Positions 49,486 to 57,848 are shown, numbered from the stretch's first letter. The stretch: DNA of 64,000 nt from Pseudomonadota bacterium (GCA_023426365.1 JAFAAW010000122.1:5550-69549); one strand, 5' to 3'. Numbers and translations: made by a program. Notes: generated from the letters alone by a model not told the origin.

Positions 49486-51015
49486 TCAGCGGGTGAGGTC
49501 GTAGGAAATGTCCGACGCCGCGTCGGCGGTTTCGAAGATGCGGTCCAGGATCTCGACCAGCACCCTGAGCGCGCCCTGATACCCGAAGGTGGGGAAGCGG
49601 TGGTGGTGATGGCGGTCGAAGATGGGAAAGGTCAGGCGGATCAGCGGGATGCCCACGTCCTTTTCCAGATACTTGCCGTAGGACGAGCCGATCAGGAAGT
49701 CGGCCGGCTCGGTGAACAGCAGCGAGCGCAGGTGCCAGAGGTCCTTGCCCTTCCACACCTGGCCTTCGGCGCCGAACGGCGAGGAGGCGAGCAGGGCCTT
49801 GGCCTTGGCTTCCCACTCGCTCGAGCCGTTGGTGGACAGAACGTGGGTCGGCTCGCAACCCATCTCCAGCAGGAAGGCGGTCATGGCGAGCGTGAAGTCG
49901 GGATCACCGAAAATGGCGAACTTCTTGCCGTGCAGCCACGCCTGGCTGTCGGTGATGGCGTCCACCAGGCGGCCGCGTTCCTTTTCGATGCTGGCCGGGA
50001 TCGCCTTGCCGGTCAGTTCCGACACCTTCATCAGGAAGGCGTCGGTGGCGCCGATGCCCATGGGATAGTTGAAGGCCGCGGTCTGCTGGCCCTTCTCGCC
50101 GATATATTCTAGGGTCTTGGGCGTGCAGTATTCCTGCAGGCTGATGGTGGCCTTGGCGTTGATGGCGGCGCGGGTGTCGTCCAGGGTGGTGCCGCCGTCA
50201 TACATGCGGTATTCGCCGTCGGAGGGCGTGTCGTAGATGTCGGACACGTCGCCCAGCACGGTGTAGTCCACGCCCATAGTGTCCAGATAGCGCTTCAGTT
50301 CGCGGTTGTTGGCGACCGCGTAACCGTCGAAGCCGGGGATGATGTTGATCTTCTCGTTCGGGGTGCGCTGCTTTACGCTCTCGCGCTCCCAGAAGTAGTT
50401 GAAGATACCCTTCATCTGGTTGTCGTAGCCGGTGGTGTGGCTGCCGACGAACGAGGGCGTGTGGGCGAAGGGCACCGGGAAATCGGCGGGAACCGATTCC
50501 TTTTCCTTGGCGGTGCCGATGAAGGCCGACAGGTCGTCGCCGATGACTTCCGCCATACAGGTGGTGGAAACGGCGATCATCTTGGGCTTGTAGAGGGTGT
50601 AGGCGTTCAGCAAGCCCTCCACCAGATTGTTGAGGCCGCCGAACACCGCCGCGTCCTCGGTCATGGAATCGGCCACGATCGGCACGGCTTCCTTGAAGTG
50701 GCGGGCCAGATGCGAGCGGAAATAGGCGACGCAGCCTTGCGAACCATGCACATAGGGCAGGGTGCCTTCGAAGCCGGCGGCGGCGAACACGGCGCCCAGC
50801 GGCTGACAGGCCTTGGCCGGGTTGATCACCGCGATCTGACGATTGAAGTTCTTTTCGCGGTATTCCCAAGTCTTGGTGTATTCGGCCTGGGCGGCCACCG
50901 CTTCATCGCTGTGGCGGCATTCGAACTGGGATTTCTTGTTGGCGAACAATTCCTTGTATTCCGGTTCCTGGAACAAGGAAATGTGGTCTTTGACCTTGTC
51001 TGCGCTCTGCGGCAT
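49486..51015 (-). CDS. nifK: Nitrogenase MoFe protein beta subunit
   Basis: 509 residues starting MPQSADKVKDHISLFQEPEYKELFANKK. P-cluster Cys ligands are in NPAKACQPLGAV, YVHGSQGCVAYFRSH and STTCMAEVIGDD. FDRHHHHRFPTFGYQGAL is a NifK signature. With NifD it forms the alpha2beta2 protein. I use ATG 51015; a longer reading extends into the nifD-nifK gap and has no ribosome binding site. nifD ends 77 nt upstream. Confidence 0.97.
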   Translation of the reverse strand: MPQSADKVKDHISLFQEPEYKELFANKKSQFECRHSDEAVAAQAEYTKTWEYREKNFNRQIAVINPAKACQPLGAVFAAAGFEGTLPYVHGSQGCVAYFRSHLARHFKEAVPIVADSMTEDAAVFGGLNNLVEGLLNAYTLYKPKMIAVSTTCMAEVIGDDLSAFIGTAKEKESVPADFPVPFAHTPSFVGSHTTGYDNQMKGIFNYFWERESVKQRTPNEKINIIPGFDGYAVANNRELKRYLDTMGVDYTVLGDVSDIYDTPSDGEYRMYDGGTTLDDTRAAINAKATISLQEYCTPKTLEYIGEKGQQTAAFNYPMGIGATDAFLMKVSELTGKAIPASIEKERGRLVDAITDSQAWLHGKKFAIFGDPDFTLAMTAFLLEMGCEPTHVLSTNGSSEWEAKAKALLASSPFGAEGQVWKGKDLWHLRSLLFTEPADFLIGSSYGKYLEKDVGIPLIRLTFPIFDRHHHHRFPTFGYQGALRVLVEILDRIFETADAASDISYDLTR

Positions 51016-51092
51016 GGCAGTTCTCCTTCGTCCTCCCCACGCCCCCGATTGTTGGGCGACACGCGGGGAGGGAAATTGGGCGGTAACGTGCT

Positions 51093-52547
51093 TTAGGCGG
51101 CCTTCCACGGAGCCTTGAACTTGCTCCAGACCGGGCTGTTGATGGCCATGTCCATGTCGCGGGCGAAGATCGCGAAGCCGTCATAGCCGTGATAGGGGCC
51201 CGAATAGTCCCACGAGTGCATCTGGCGGAAGGGCACGCCCATCTTCTGGGTCGCGTACTTTTCCTTGATGCCGGAACCGACCAGATCGGGGCGGATCTTC
51301 TCGATGAACTTTTCCAGCTCGAAGCCGGAAACGTCGTCGTAGATCAGCGTGCCGTCTTTGACGTAGTGGGTGGTGCGCTGGTAGTCGTCGTTGTGGGCGA
51401 ATTCATAGCCGGTGCCGACGATGTTCATGCCCAGGTCGTCATAGGCGGTGGCGACGTGGCGGGGGCGCAGGCCGCCCACGTACAGCATCACCTTCTTGCC
51501 CTCCAGGCGCGGCTTGTACTTGGCGATGACGGCATCCACCAGCGGCTGGTACTTGGCGATCACCTTTTCGGCATTGGCCTTGATGGTGTCGTCGAACTGG
51601 GCGGCGATGGCACGCAGCGACTGGGCGATCTGGGTCGGGCCGAAGAAGTTATATTCCACCCACGGAATGTTGTACTTCTCCTCCATGTGGCGGCAGATGT
51701 AGTTCATCGACCGGTAGCAATGGATGAGATTGAGCTTGGCCTTGGGGGCGCGCTCCATCTCGGCGAGCGTCGCGTCGCCCGACCACGAGCCGATGACGCG
51801 CAGGCCCATCTCTTCGAGCAGCTTGCGCGACGGCCAGGCGTCGCCGCCGATGTTGTAGTCGGCGATCAGGTTGACGTCGTAGGGGCCGGTTTCCCACTCG
51901 GGATTGGTCTTCTCGAACACCCAGTCGCGGATGGCGTCGTTGGCGATGTGGTGGCCCAGCGACTGGGACACGCCGCGGAAGCCTTCACAGCGCACCGGAA
52001 CCACCGGCTTGCCGATATCCTTGGCCTTCTTCTTCGAGACGGCTTCGATGTCGTCGCCGATCAGGCCGATCGGGCATTCGGACTGCACCGAGATGCCGTT
52101 GTTGAGCGGGAACATCTCGTTCAGCTCGTCGATCATCTTGTCCAGGTTCTTGTCGCCGCCGAAGACGATGTCGCGTTCCTGGAAGTCCGAGGTCACCTGC
52201 ATGGTGACGAACGAGTCGATGCCCACCGTGCCGGTGAAGTAATTGCGGCGCTGGGACCAGGAATACTGGCCGCAGCCGACGGGACCGTGGCTGATGTGGA
52301 CCATGTCCTTGATCGGCCCCCACACCACGCCCTTGGAACCGGCGTAGGCGCAGCCGCGGATGGTCATCACGCCCGGCACCGACTTGACGTTGGATTTCAC
52401 GCCGCACGAGGACGCGCCGGCATCGTCGGTCTTGCTGACGTTCAGATGGCGCGCGCGCTTCTTGGCGGATTTGTCGGGATACTGCTCCAGCACCTCCTTG
52501 ATGAGGGCCTCGTGGAAGGCAGCGTCGTTGGTCTGATCGAGGCTCAT
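51093..52547 (-). CDS. nifD: Nitrogenase MoFe protein alpha subunit
   Basis: 484 residues. P-cluster Cys in MTIRGCAYAGSKG, HGPVGCGQYSW and QSECPIGLIGDD; the FeMo-cofactor Cys in LNLIHCYRSMNYICRH and His in QMHSWDYSGPYHGYDG. It contains the active site for N2 reduction. The gap to nifH is 101 nt and contains a GC stem. Confidence 0.98.
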   Translation of the reverse strand: MSLDQTNDAAFHEALIKEVLEQYPDKSAKKRARHLNVSKTDDAGASSCGVKSNVKSVPGVMTIRGCAYAGSKGVVWGPIKDMVHISHGPVGCGQYSWSQRRNYFTGTVGIDSFVTMQVTSDFQERDIVFGGDKNLDKMIDELNEMFPLNNGISVQSECPIGLIGDDIEAVSKKKAKDIGKPVVPVRCEGFRGVSQSLGHHIANDAIRDWVFEKTNPEWETGPYDVNLIADYNIGGDAWPSRKLLEEMGLRVIGSWSGDATLAEMERAPKAKLNLIHCYRSMNYICRHMEEKYNIPWVEYNFFGPTQIAQSLRAIAAQFDDTIKANAEKVIAKYQPLVDAVIAKYKPRLEGKKVMLYVGGLRPRHVATAYDDLGMNIVGTGYEFAHNDDYQRTTHYVKDGTLIYDDVSGFELEKFIEKIRPDLVGSGIKEKYATQKMGVPFRQMHSWDYSGPYHGYDGFAIFARDMDMAINSPVWSKFKAPWKAA

Positions 52548-52590
52548 GCCCCTTCTCCTTTAAGCTTTCAGTCTCTCGGTCCGCCCCGCA

Positions 52591-52620
52591 CCGCCGCCCC
52601 GGGGAAGGGCGGAGCGGCGG
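52591..52620 (-). promoter_or_regulatory. Stem-loop between nifH and nifD
   Basis: CCGCCGC and GCGGCGG can pair around a 16-nt loop in the 101-nt nifH-nifD gap. Such structures are often held to stabilise nifH mRNA and keep NifH in excess over NifD/K; here that is inference. Confidence 0.45.
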
Positions 52621-52648
52621 TCAGGCGGAAGGCTCGGCGGCGCGGGCG

Positions 52649-53536
52649 TCAGCCGGCGTTGCAGAGGGACTTTTCCTTGGCGGCCAGTTCGGCAAGCTGC
52701 TGCTCGTCGGTCTTCATGATGCCGAACTCGATCAGCATGTCCTCCAGCTCCTCCATGGAGATCGGGGTCGGGATGGTGCCCTTGCCGCCGTTGGCATGGA
52801 TCTTCTTCGCGAGCTGGCGATATTCCTCGGCCTGCTTGCTGTCCGGCTTGTACTGGATGACCGTCTGGCGGCGCAGCTCGGCGTGCTGGACGATGTTGTC
52901 GCGCGGCACGAAGTGGATCATCTGGGTGTTCAGGCGCTTGGCCAGGGTCTCGGCCAGGTCCAGCTCGCGGTCGGTCTGGCGTTCGTTGCAGATCAGGCCG
53001 CCCAGCCGCACGCCGCCGGTGCCGGCGTATTTCAGGATGCCCTTGGCGATGTTGTTGGCGGCGAACAGCGCCATCATCTCGCCCGACATGACGATGTAGA
53101 TTTCCTGGGCCTTGTTCTCGCGGATCGGCATGGCGAAGCCGCCGCACACCACGTCGCCCAGCACGTCGTAGGACACGTAGTCCACGTCGTCATAGGCGCC
53201 GTTCTCTTCCAGGAAGTTGATGGCGGTGATCACGCCGCGGCCGGCGCAGCCCACACCCGGCTCGGGGCCGCCCGATTCGGTGCACTTGATGCCCTTGTAG
53301 CCGATCTTCATCACGTCTTCGAGTTCCAGGTCCTCGACCGAACCGGCCTTGGCGGCCAGATGCAGCACGGTGTCCTGAAGCTTGGTGTTGAGGATCAGGC
53401 GGGTGGAGTCCGCCTTGGGGTCGCAGCCGACGATCAGGATCTTCTGATCCATCTCGACCAGGGCCGCCAGGGTGTTCTGCGAGGTGGTGGACTTGCCGAT
53501 GCCGCCCTTGCCGTAGAAAGCGATCTGACGAGGCAT
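52649..53536 (-). CDS. nifH: Nitrogenase iron protein (dinitrogenase reductase)
   Basis: 295 residues. P-loop GKGGIGKSTTSQN; [4Fe-4S] ligands Cys97 (GVGCAGRG) and Cys131 (VVCGGFAMPIR); Arg100 in CAGRG is the residue modified by DraT in related bacteria. It delivers electrons to NifDK with ATP hydrolysis. ATG 53536 was chosen because it gives the standard MPRQIAFYGKGG start and lies 78 nt after the sigma-54 promoter. Confidence 0.99.
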   Translation of the reverse strand: MPRQIAFYGKGGIGKSTTSQNTLAALVEMDQKILIVGCDPKADSTRLILNTKLQDTVLHLAAKAGSVEDLELEDVMKIGYKGIKCTESGGPEPGVGCAGRGVITAINFLEENGAYDDVDYVSYDVLGDVVCGGFAMPIRENKAQEIYIVMSGEMMALFAANNIAKGILKYAGTGGVRLGGLICNERQTDRELDLAETLAKRLNTQMIHFVPRDNIVQHAELRRQTVIQYKPDSKQAEEYRQLAKKIHANGGKGTIPTPISMEELEDMLIEFGIMKTDEQQLAELAAKEKSLCNAG

Positions 53537-53613
53537 TGTCTGTTTCCTTTCTGCTGTCCAAGCCTTCCGAATTGCTTGGCGGGGCGCTGGTCCTCCGCCA
53601 CGTCCCCTGCATC

Positions 53614-53628
53614 GCAACGGCCGTGCCA
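53614..53628 (-). promoter_or_regulatory. Sigma-54 promoter of nifHDK
   Basis: The minus strand reads TGGCACGGCCGTTGC, an exact TGGCAC-N5-TTGC. The expected transcript leader is about 67 nt. Confidence 0.94.
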
Positions 53629-53718
53629 AGTCGGCGCATCGGCGGAAAATCAAGTTAAAACAGAAGGTTGTGAGGAAGCGGCGACGTCTGGGCGAGGGCT
53701 TGCGCGCTGCCGTGCCGC

Positions 53719-53753
53719 TGTCCGAAATGCGACACAGTGTTGGAAGCCACACA
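53719..53753. promoter_or_regulatory. Two NifA upstream activating sites before nifH
   Basis: Two perfect TGT-N10-ACA sites: 53719-53734 and 53738-53753, centred about 124 and 143 nt before the nifH start point. Lying between nifH and draT, they are also 95-130 nt before the draT start. Confidence 0.9.
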
Positions 53754-53848
53754 GTCAGTATGGTTTTTCGCGCCCAGGAACCGGCCGATCGCAATGGGTA
53801 TGCGTCTTGCAAGAGCGTTTGCGAGGCAGCAGGGGGACCGGACGATCA

Positions 53849-54685
53849 ATGGAACAGGTTTCGCGCAGGAGGATCGGCCATTCCACCAACCTCGTCGGCC
53901 TGCCTACCGACCTGCTGGGCAGCGTCGCCTTCAACGATCACCCGCACGCGCTTCACCTGTCGGGCGTGCGCGAGATGAACAAAAACCTGTTCGAGATGCT
54001 TTCCCAATCCGACAGCCTGGGCGATGCCGGCGACGCCTTCTACAAGTACATGACGGCCATGTTCGGCATCGATCCCGAGCAGCAGGAACGGGAACGACAT
54101 GCGGCGGCGCCGGGCCGCGACCGGGTCCGGCGCTACCGGTCCAGCTTCCTGCGGTTGCTCAAGGGCTGGGGATACGATTCCAATTCGCCCGAGGGCGCGG
54201 TGCTCAAAGGCTGGGTGGAAAGCCGGTTCGGGCTTTTTCCCACGTTCCACAAGGAACCGCTGGACCGCATCGGCAATCCGGCCTGGGCCACCTATGTGGA
54301 AGAAAAGATGTCGAGCCGCTTCCACAACAACTCGATCTATACCCAGCTCGACATGCTGTACGAATTTTGCCAATGGGCATTGGCGCGCTTCGCAGCACCC
54401 GGGCAAAGCCATGTGCCGCTCTATCGCGGCATCAATTCCTTCGACGAGCATCAGATCATTGCCCGCATGGACCGCAAGACCGTGGTCATGCGCGTGAACA
54501 ACTTGGCTTCGTTCTCGTCCGAGCGGGCGGTGGCCGATTGCTTCGGCGACACCATCCTGACCGCCCAGGTGCCGGCGGTGAAGATCGTCTTCTTCAACAC
54601 CCTACTTCCGATCCACCCGCTGAAAGGAGAGGGCGAATATCTGGTGATCGGCGGCGATTACCGTGTCAGCGCCAGTTATTTCTAG
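53849..54685 (+). CDS. draT: NAD+-dinitrogen-reductase ADP-D-ribosyltransferase
   Basis: 278 residues. GHSTNLVGLPTDLLGSVAFNDHPHALHLSGVREMNKNLFEML is typical of DraT; LYRGINSFDEHQIIARMDRKTVVMRVNNLASFSSERAVADCFGD carries the R-S-E-like ADP-ribosyltransferase core. It attaches ADP-ribose to NifH Arg100 and switches nitrogenase off in ammonium or darkness/energy loss. AGGGGGA lies about 10 nt before the ATG. It is divergent from nifH and 15 nt before draG. Confidence 0.95.
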   Translation: MEQVSRRRIGHSTNLVGLPTDLLGSVAFNDHPHALHLSGVREMNKNLFEMLSQSDSLGDAGDAFYKYMTAMFGIDPEQQERERHAAAPGRDRVRRYRSSFLRLLKGWGYDSNSPEGAVLKGWVESRFGLFPTFHKEPLDRIGNPAWATYVEEKMSSRFHNNSIYTQLDMLYEFCQWALARFAAPGQSHVPLYRGINSFDEHQIIARMDRKTVVMRVNNLASFSSERAVADCFGDTILTAQVPAVKIVFFNTLLPIHPLKGEGEYLVIGGDYRVSASYF

Positions 54686-54700
54686 GACGAAAGGCAAAGA

Positions 54701-55594
54701 ATGGCGGATATCACACTGGAGGAGCGGGCGCTGGGCGCCTTTCTTGGCTTTGCCGTGGGCGACGCCCTGGGCGCCACGGTCGAATTCATGACCCGGCGCG
54801 AGATCGAGGCCAAATACGGCGTGCACCGCAAGATGATCGGCGGCGGCTGGCTGCATCTGGCGCCCGGACAGGTCACCGACGACACCGAGATGGCGTTGGC
54901 CCTGGGCCGGTCGTTATTGCGGCGGGGCGGTTTCGATGCGCGCGACGTGTGCGAGGAGTTTTCCGCCTGGTTGAAAAGCGGTCCGGTGGATGTGGGCAAC
55001 ACCTGTCGCCGCGGCATCCGCCGCTATATGACCCACGGCACCACGGAGGGCGCGTTCTGTGAAGGCGACGGCGGTAACGGGGCCGCCATGCGCCTGTTGC
55101 CCCTGGCCATCGCCACCGTTCACCGTCCCGACCTGTTCGCGGAATGGACGCCGGCGCAGTGCCGCATCACCCATCATCACCCCCTGTCGGACGATGCCTC
55201 GCTGACGTTCGGGCGCATGGTCCATGCCCTGCTGCGGGGCGAGGGGATCAAGGGGGCGCGCGAGATCGCCAGCGGCCTGATCGAACAGCACAAGGGGTTT
55301 CGTTTCGAACCTTATCGCGGCCAAAGCTCCGCCTATATCGTCGATACGGTGCAGACGGTATTCCACTTCTATTTCGTGACCGATTCGTTCAAAACTTGCG
55401 CCATCGAGACGGTCAACCAGGGCGGCGACGCCGATACCACCGGGGCCTTGGCCGGCATGCTGGCTGGCGCCACCTATGGCGTGGGCGCCATTCCCGCCGC
55501 CTGGCTGAACCGGCTGGACCGCAAGGTGGCCGAGGAGATTCGCGGCCAGGTGCGGGGCTTGCTCAAGCTGGCCGAGGGGCTGCGTCCGGCATAG
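54701..55594 (+). CDS. draG: ADP-ribosyl-(dinitrogen reductase) hydrolase
   Basis: 297 residues. GAFLGFAVGDALGATVEFMTRREI, GQVTDDTEMALALGRSLL and NQGGDADTTGALAGMLAGATYG hold the Asp/Thr residues that bind two manganese ions in the ADP-ribosylglycohydrolase family. It removes ADP-ribose from NifH and restores activity. It forms an operon with draT and its 3' end overlaps the convergent ArsC-like gene by 32 nt. Confidence 0.96.
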   Translation: MADITLEERALGAFLGFAVGDALGATVEFMTRREIEAKYGVHRKMIGGGWLHLAPGQVTDDTEMALALGRSLLRRGGFDARDVCEEFSAWLKSGPVDVGNTCRRGIRRYMTHGTTEGAFCEGDGGNGAAMRLLPLAIATVHRPDLFAEWTPAQCRITHHHPLSDDASLTFGRMVHALLRGEGIKGAREIASGLIEQHKGFRFEPYRGQSSAYIVDTVQTVFHFYFVTDSFKTCAIETVNQGGDADTTGALAGMLAGATYGVGAIPAAWLNRLDRKVAEEIRGQVRGLLKLAEGLRPA

Positions 55595-55997
55595 GGCAGG
55601 GGGCGTAGGCCTCGTCCCTGGGGCAGCCCTCGCCCACGCCGCCGGCGGCCAGACCGATCCAGGCACGGAGGCGATCCTCATCCCAGCCGACCTCGCGTTC
55701 CATCCCCACCTGCAGCAGGGGGCGGCGGATCAGCAGCGGGTCGGCCAGCATCAGCGACAGCGCCTGGGCAGCGGTAATGTCACACGGCCGCAGTGCGCCA
55801 GACTTCACCTTGGGGTGGGCACGGTTGAACCACTGATCCACCGGACGGGCGCCGAAAAAGGCGCGCAGCTCCGCCTCGGTCCACGGGTGCGACAACAGGT
55901 TGCGGGCCTCGACGAGGTGACCGGATTCCGCCAGTCGCCGCTTCTGACGGGCATTGCCGCCGCAACCGGGCTTTTCGAAGAAAATCACGTGGGCCAT
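55563..55997 (-). CDS. Nitrogenase-associated ArsC/Spx-family protein (NifO-like)
   Basis: 144 residues with a thioredoxin-like ArsC fold: HVIFFEKPGCGGNARQKRRLAESGHLVEARNLLSHPWTEAELRAFFGARPVDQWFNRAHPKVKSG and LLIRRPLLQVG. The single N-terminal Cys (KPGCGGN) matches ArsC's position; the C-terminal PRDEAYAPCPMPD adds another. The family is found only with nif genes (NifO in Azotobacter). It follows the FeSII gene but a strong terminator stands between them; GAGGAAAGAGG precedes its ATG at 55997. Confidence 0.85.
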   Translation of the reverse strand: MAHVIFFEKPGCGGNARQKRRLAESGHLVEARNLLSHPWTEAELRAFFGARPVDQWFNRAHPKVKSGALRPCDITAAQALSLMLADPLLIRRPLLQVGMEREVGWDEDRLRAWIGLAAGGVGEGCPRDEAYAPCPMPDAAPRPA

Positions 55998-56020
55998 CGG
56001 CGCCTCTTTCCTCAACAATG

Positions 56021-56050
56021 AAAAGGGAGGGAAACCGAAGTTTCCCTCCC
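56021..56050 (-). terminator. Intrinsic terminator with UUCG tetraloop after the FeSII gene
   Basis: Perfect 11-bp stem GGGAGGGAAAC/GTTTCCCTCCC. On the minus strand the loop is TTCG and the stem is followed by TTTTCATTG. It should end most nifB-operon transcripts before the ArsC-like gene. Confidence 0.92.
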
Positions 56051-56078
56051 ACATCGACCTGCGTACGCTTCCGCCACC

Positions 56079-56459
56079 TTATCGCCGCAGGTCGATCTCG
56101 ACACCGGGTTCGCCGGTGAATTCCACCAAGATGTCCTCGTCCTGGACCAGGTACTGGCACGCCAGCCGATAGGGCGGCGGCATGTCGTTCACTTCGGCCT
56201 GCTCCAGCACCTGCTTGGTCAGCTTGCCGTTCACAGACAGGGTCAGCTTTTCCTTGTCGGTCAGGTGAATGGCCTTGGGCTTGTTGCTGCCCAGATGGGT
56301 CACCTTGATCAGGCAGGACCCGCATTCGCCGTCCTGGCACTGGAACGGGATGGCGATGCCGGCCTTCTTGGCGAGAGCCAGCAGGGTCTGGGTATCGGCG
56401 ACCGCATAGACGGTGACGTTCTTGGGCAGCGTCGGGCCGCTGAAAGTGACATTAGCCAT
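56079..56459 (-). CDS. FeSII-type (Shethna) [2Fe-2S] ferredoxin, nitrogenase protection
   Basis: 126 residues. Cluster ligands Cys41, Cys46, Cys49 and Cys101 (C-x4-C-x2-C...C in PFQCQDGECGSC and YRLACQ). The whole length, including the ITHL/VTHL block, LTDKE, the Lys-rich insert and the ending VQDEDILVEFTGEPG, follows Azotobacter FeSII, which locks nitrogenase into an oxygen-stable complex. It is cotranscribed with nifB-fdxN-nifZ-nifT and overlaps the SIR2-like gene by 8 nt. The protective role is inferred from similarity. Confidence 0.88.
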   Translation of the reverse strand: MANVTFSGPTLPKNVTVYAVADTQTLLALAKKAGIAIPFQCQDGECGSCLIKVTHLGSNKPKAIHLTDKEKLTLSVNGKLTKQVLEQAEVNDMPPPYRLACQYLVQDEDILVEFTGEPGVEIDLRR

Positions 56460-57351
56460 GGGACTCCCTCTCAGGTTTCTTGGGGGTGGCGGAAACGAGC
56501 GGGGATGCGCCGGTCAGCGCAAGAGCGGCCTCGGACAGCGGCAGCACGATGGGGGTGATGCCCTCGATCTTGAGGAACTTGATCTCGTTGGGCGTCAGGT
56601 CGTCGGGCACCACCGCGTAATGGGGGCCTGCCGCGCGGCGCAGGATGCAGCGGGCGAAGGTGCGCAGGATCTGGTCGTAGAAGCGGCAGCCCAGGAACAG
56701 GAAGCCGCAGGTGCCGCGCCGTTCCCTGATCGCGCCGGGAATGGGCGTCTGCAGGTCGATCTCGGTCAGCACTTCCACATAATCCGAATCCGACGCCAGC
56801 ACGTCGCCATCGGGCTGGGCGGCCCCGTGCGGTTTGTAAAGCACGGTCGTCCAGTCCTGCGCCGCCTCGGCCTCCACCTCCCGGCCGGCGGCGTCGAAGG
56901 CACGGATCCAGGGCACATCGGCGGTGCGGCGCGCCTTGGACGCGCCATGCAGCGATCCCCAGTCGGCGCGACCGGCCAAGGCCGCGCGCATGGCCCCGTC
57001 GTACCAGGTGTCGACGATCACCGGCAGGCGGTCGAGCGAGGCCAGCCAGCGGTGCAGCAGGTTCGGCTCGGGCACCGGGCGGAACACCTCGGCCAGCAGC
57101 TTGTCCACGGTGACGCGGTGGCGGAATGTCTCGATATACTGGGCGGTATGCCACAGGTTGTTGCGGATGCGCCCCGGAACCGCCACCCGCGACGCCAGCA
57201 GATGCGACAGCGCCCGCGCGCCCGTGGGCACCAATGGTTCGGCCGTGCCGAGCGTCAGCACTTCCGGCCCCAGATAGGGGATCATGCGGCCCGCCGCCAT
57301 GTCGGCGGCCAGGCGCTCCAGCACGGCGTGCGGGGCGGCAGCGGCAGACAT
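56452..57351 (-). CDS. Nif-linked SIR2-like NAD-binding-fold protein
   Basis: 299 residues. The layout follows SIR2_2-type proteins: N-terminal GRMIPYLGPEVLTLG where the NAD loop is expected, VIVDTWYDGAM (TTNYD-like, but with Trp116 where the catalytic Asn stands), VLYKPHGA with His175, SDSDYVEVL, and GFLFLGCRFYDQILRTFA. It is 4 nt after nifT and overlaps FeSII, so it is tightly bound to the nif operon. The missing Asn suggests nucleotide sensing rather than NAD hydrolysis; that is inference. Function in nitrogen fixation is unknown. Confidence 0.8.
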   Translation of the reverse strand: MSAAAAPHAVLERLAADMAAGRMIPYLGPEVLTLGTAEPLVPTGARALSHLLASRVAVPGRIRNNLWHTAQYIETFRHRVTVDKLLAEVFRPVPEPNLLHRWLASLDRLPVIVDTWYDGAMRAALAGRADWGSLHGASKARRTADVPWIRAFDAAGREVEAEAAQDWTTVLYKPHGAAQPDGDVLASDSDYVEVLTEIDLQTPIPGAIRERRGTCGFLFLGCRFYDQILRTFARCILRRAAGPHYAVVPDDLTPNEIKFLKIEGITPIVLPLSEAALALTGASPLVSATPKKPERESHG

Positions 57352-57355
57352 CGCC

Positions 57356-57568
57356 CTAGTCCTCGTCGCCCAGCTTGCGGGCGTCCACGGTGATCGGCAT
57401 GGGCGTGTCGGCCGGCATTTCGGGCATCAGGAACCTCCAGCCGTTGCCGATGGTGACGATACCGCCCCACGGCGAGCCGTTTTCCATGGCGACGATCCTC
57501 TCCTCCAGGTCCTTCTTGGGGACGTAGATTTCGTAGTAATCGGCCACCTTGCGCAGGGTCACCTTCAT
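57356..57568 (-). CDS. nifT: NifT/FixU protein
   Basis: 70 residues: MKVTLRKVADYYEIYVPKKDLEERIVAMEN, then WGGIVTIGNGWRFLMPEMPADTPMPITVDARKL, typical of NifT/FixU. Small beta-rich protein of uncertain role in nitrogenase maturation. It overlaps nifZ by 4 nt. Confidence 0.94.
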   Translation of the reverse strand: MKVTLRKVADYYEIYVPKKDLEERIVAMENGSPWGGIVTIGNGWRFLMPEMPADTPMPITVDARKLGDED

Positions 57569-57828
57569 GGCGCGGTCTCCAGAAGTTCGAGTTCGTGTCG
57601 GCGCATGCCCACCAGAATGCCGCGATCGACGAAATCGATCGCGTAGACGTAAAAGCGGTTCAGGTAGGTGCCGACGGATTTGACATAGCCGACGTCGCCG
57701 GCCTCGATCAGGAACTGCCCCATGGCGCTGCCGGGATAGGTCCCGTCGTTGCGCACGGCGCGGATGGCCCGCACCTTGTCGCCGGCGGTGTACGCAGGCG
57801 GGTCGTAGAGTTCGCAGATCGCTTCCAT
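57565..57828 (-). CDS. nifZ: NifZ protein
   Basis: 87 residues: YDPPAYTAGDKVRAIRAVRNDGTYPG and KGxLI-like GQFLIEAGDVGYVKSVGTYLNRFYVYAIDFVDRGILVGMRRHELEL. NifZ helps form the second P-cluster of MoFe protein. ATG 57828 is 20 nt after fdxN; a longer reading overlaps fdxN. Confidence 0.93.
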   Translation of the reverse strand: MEAICELYDPPAYTAGDKVRAIRAVRNDGTYPGSAMGQFLIEAGDVGYVKSVGTYLNRFYVYAIDFVDRGILVGMRRHELELLETAP

Positions 57829-57848
57829 CGGCACCTCCCGCAAGCGGC

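Noticed and set aside
48037..53099. Very long plus-strand open frames opposite nifE, nifK, nifD and nifH
   Set aside because: They mirror GC-rich codons of well-identified nif genes; the products are His/Gln/Asp-rich without any fold or ribosome binding site.
53796..53810. Possible sigma-54 promoter for draT (GG...TTGC)
   Set aside because: Only the GG and TTGC core match; the rest of the -24 element does not. Mentioned as a finding on shared control but not listed as a promoter.
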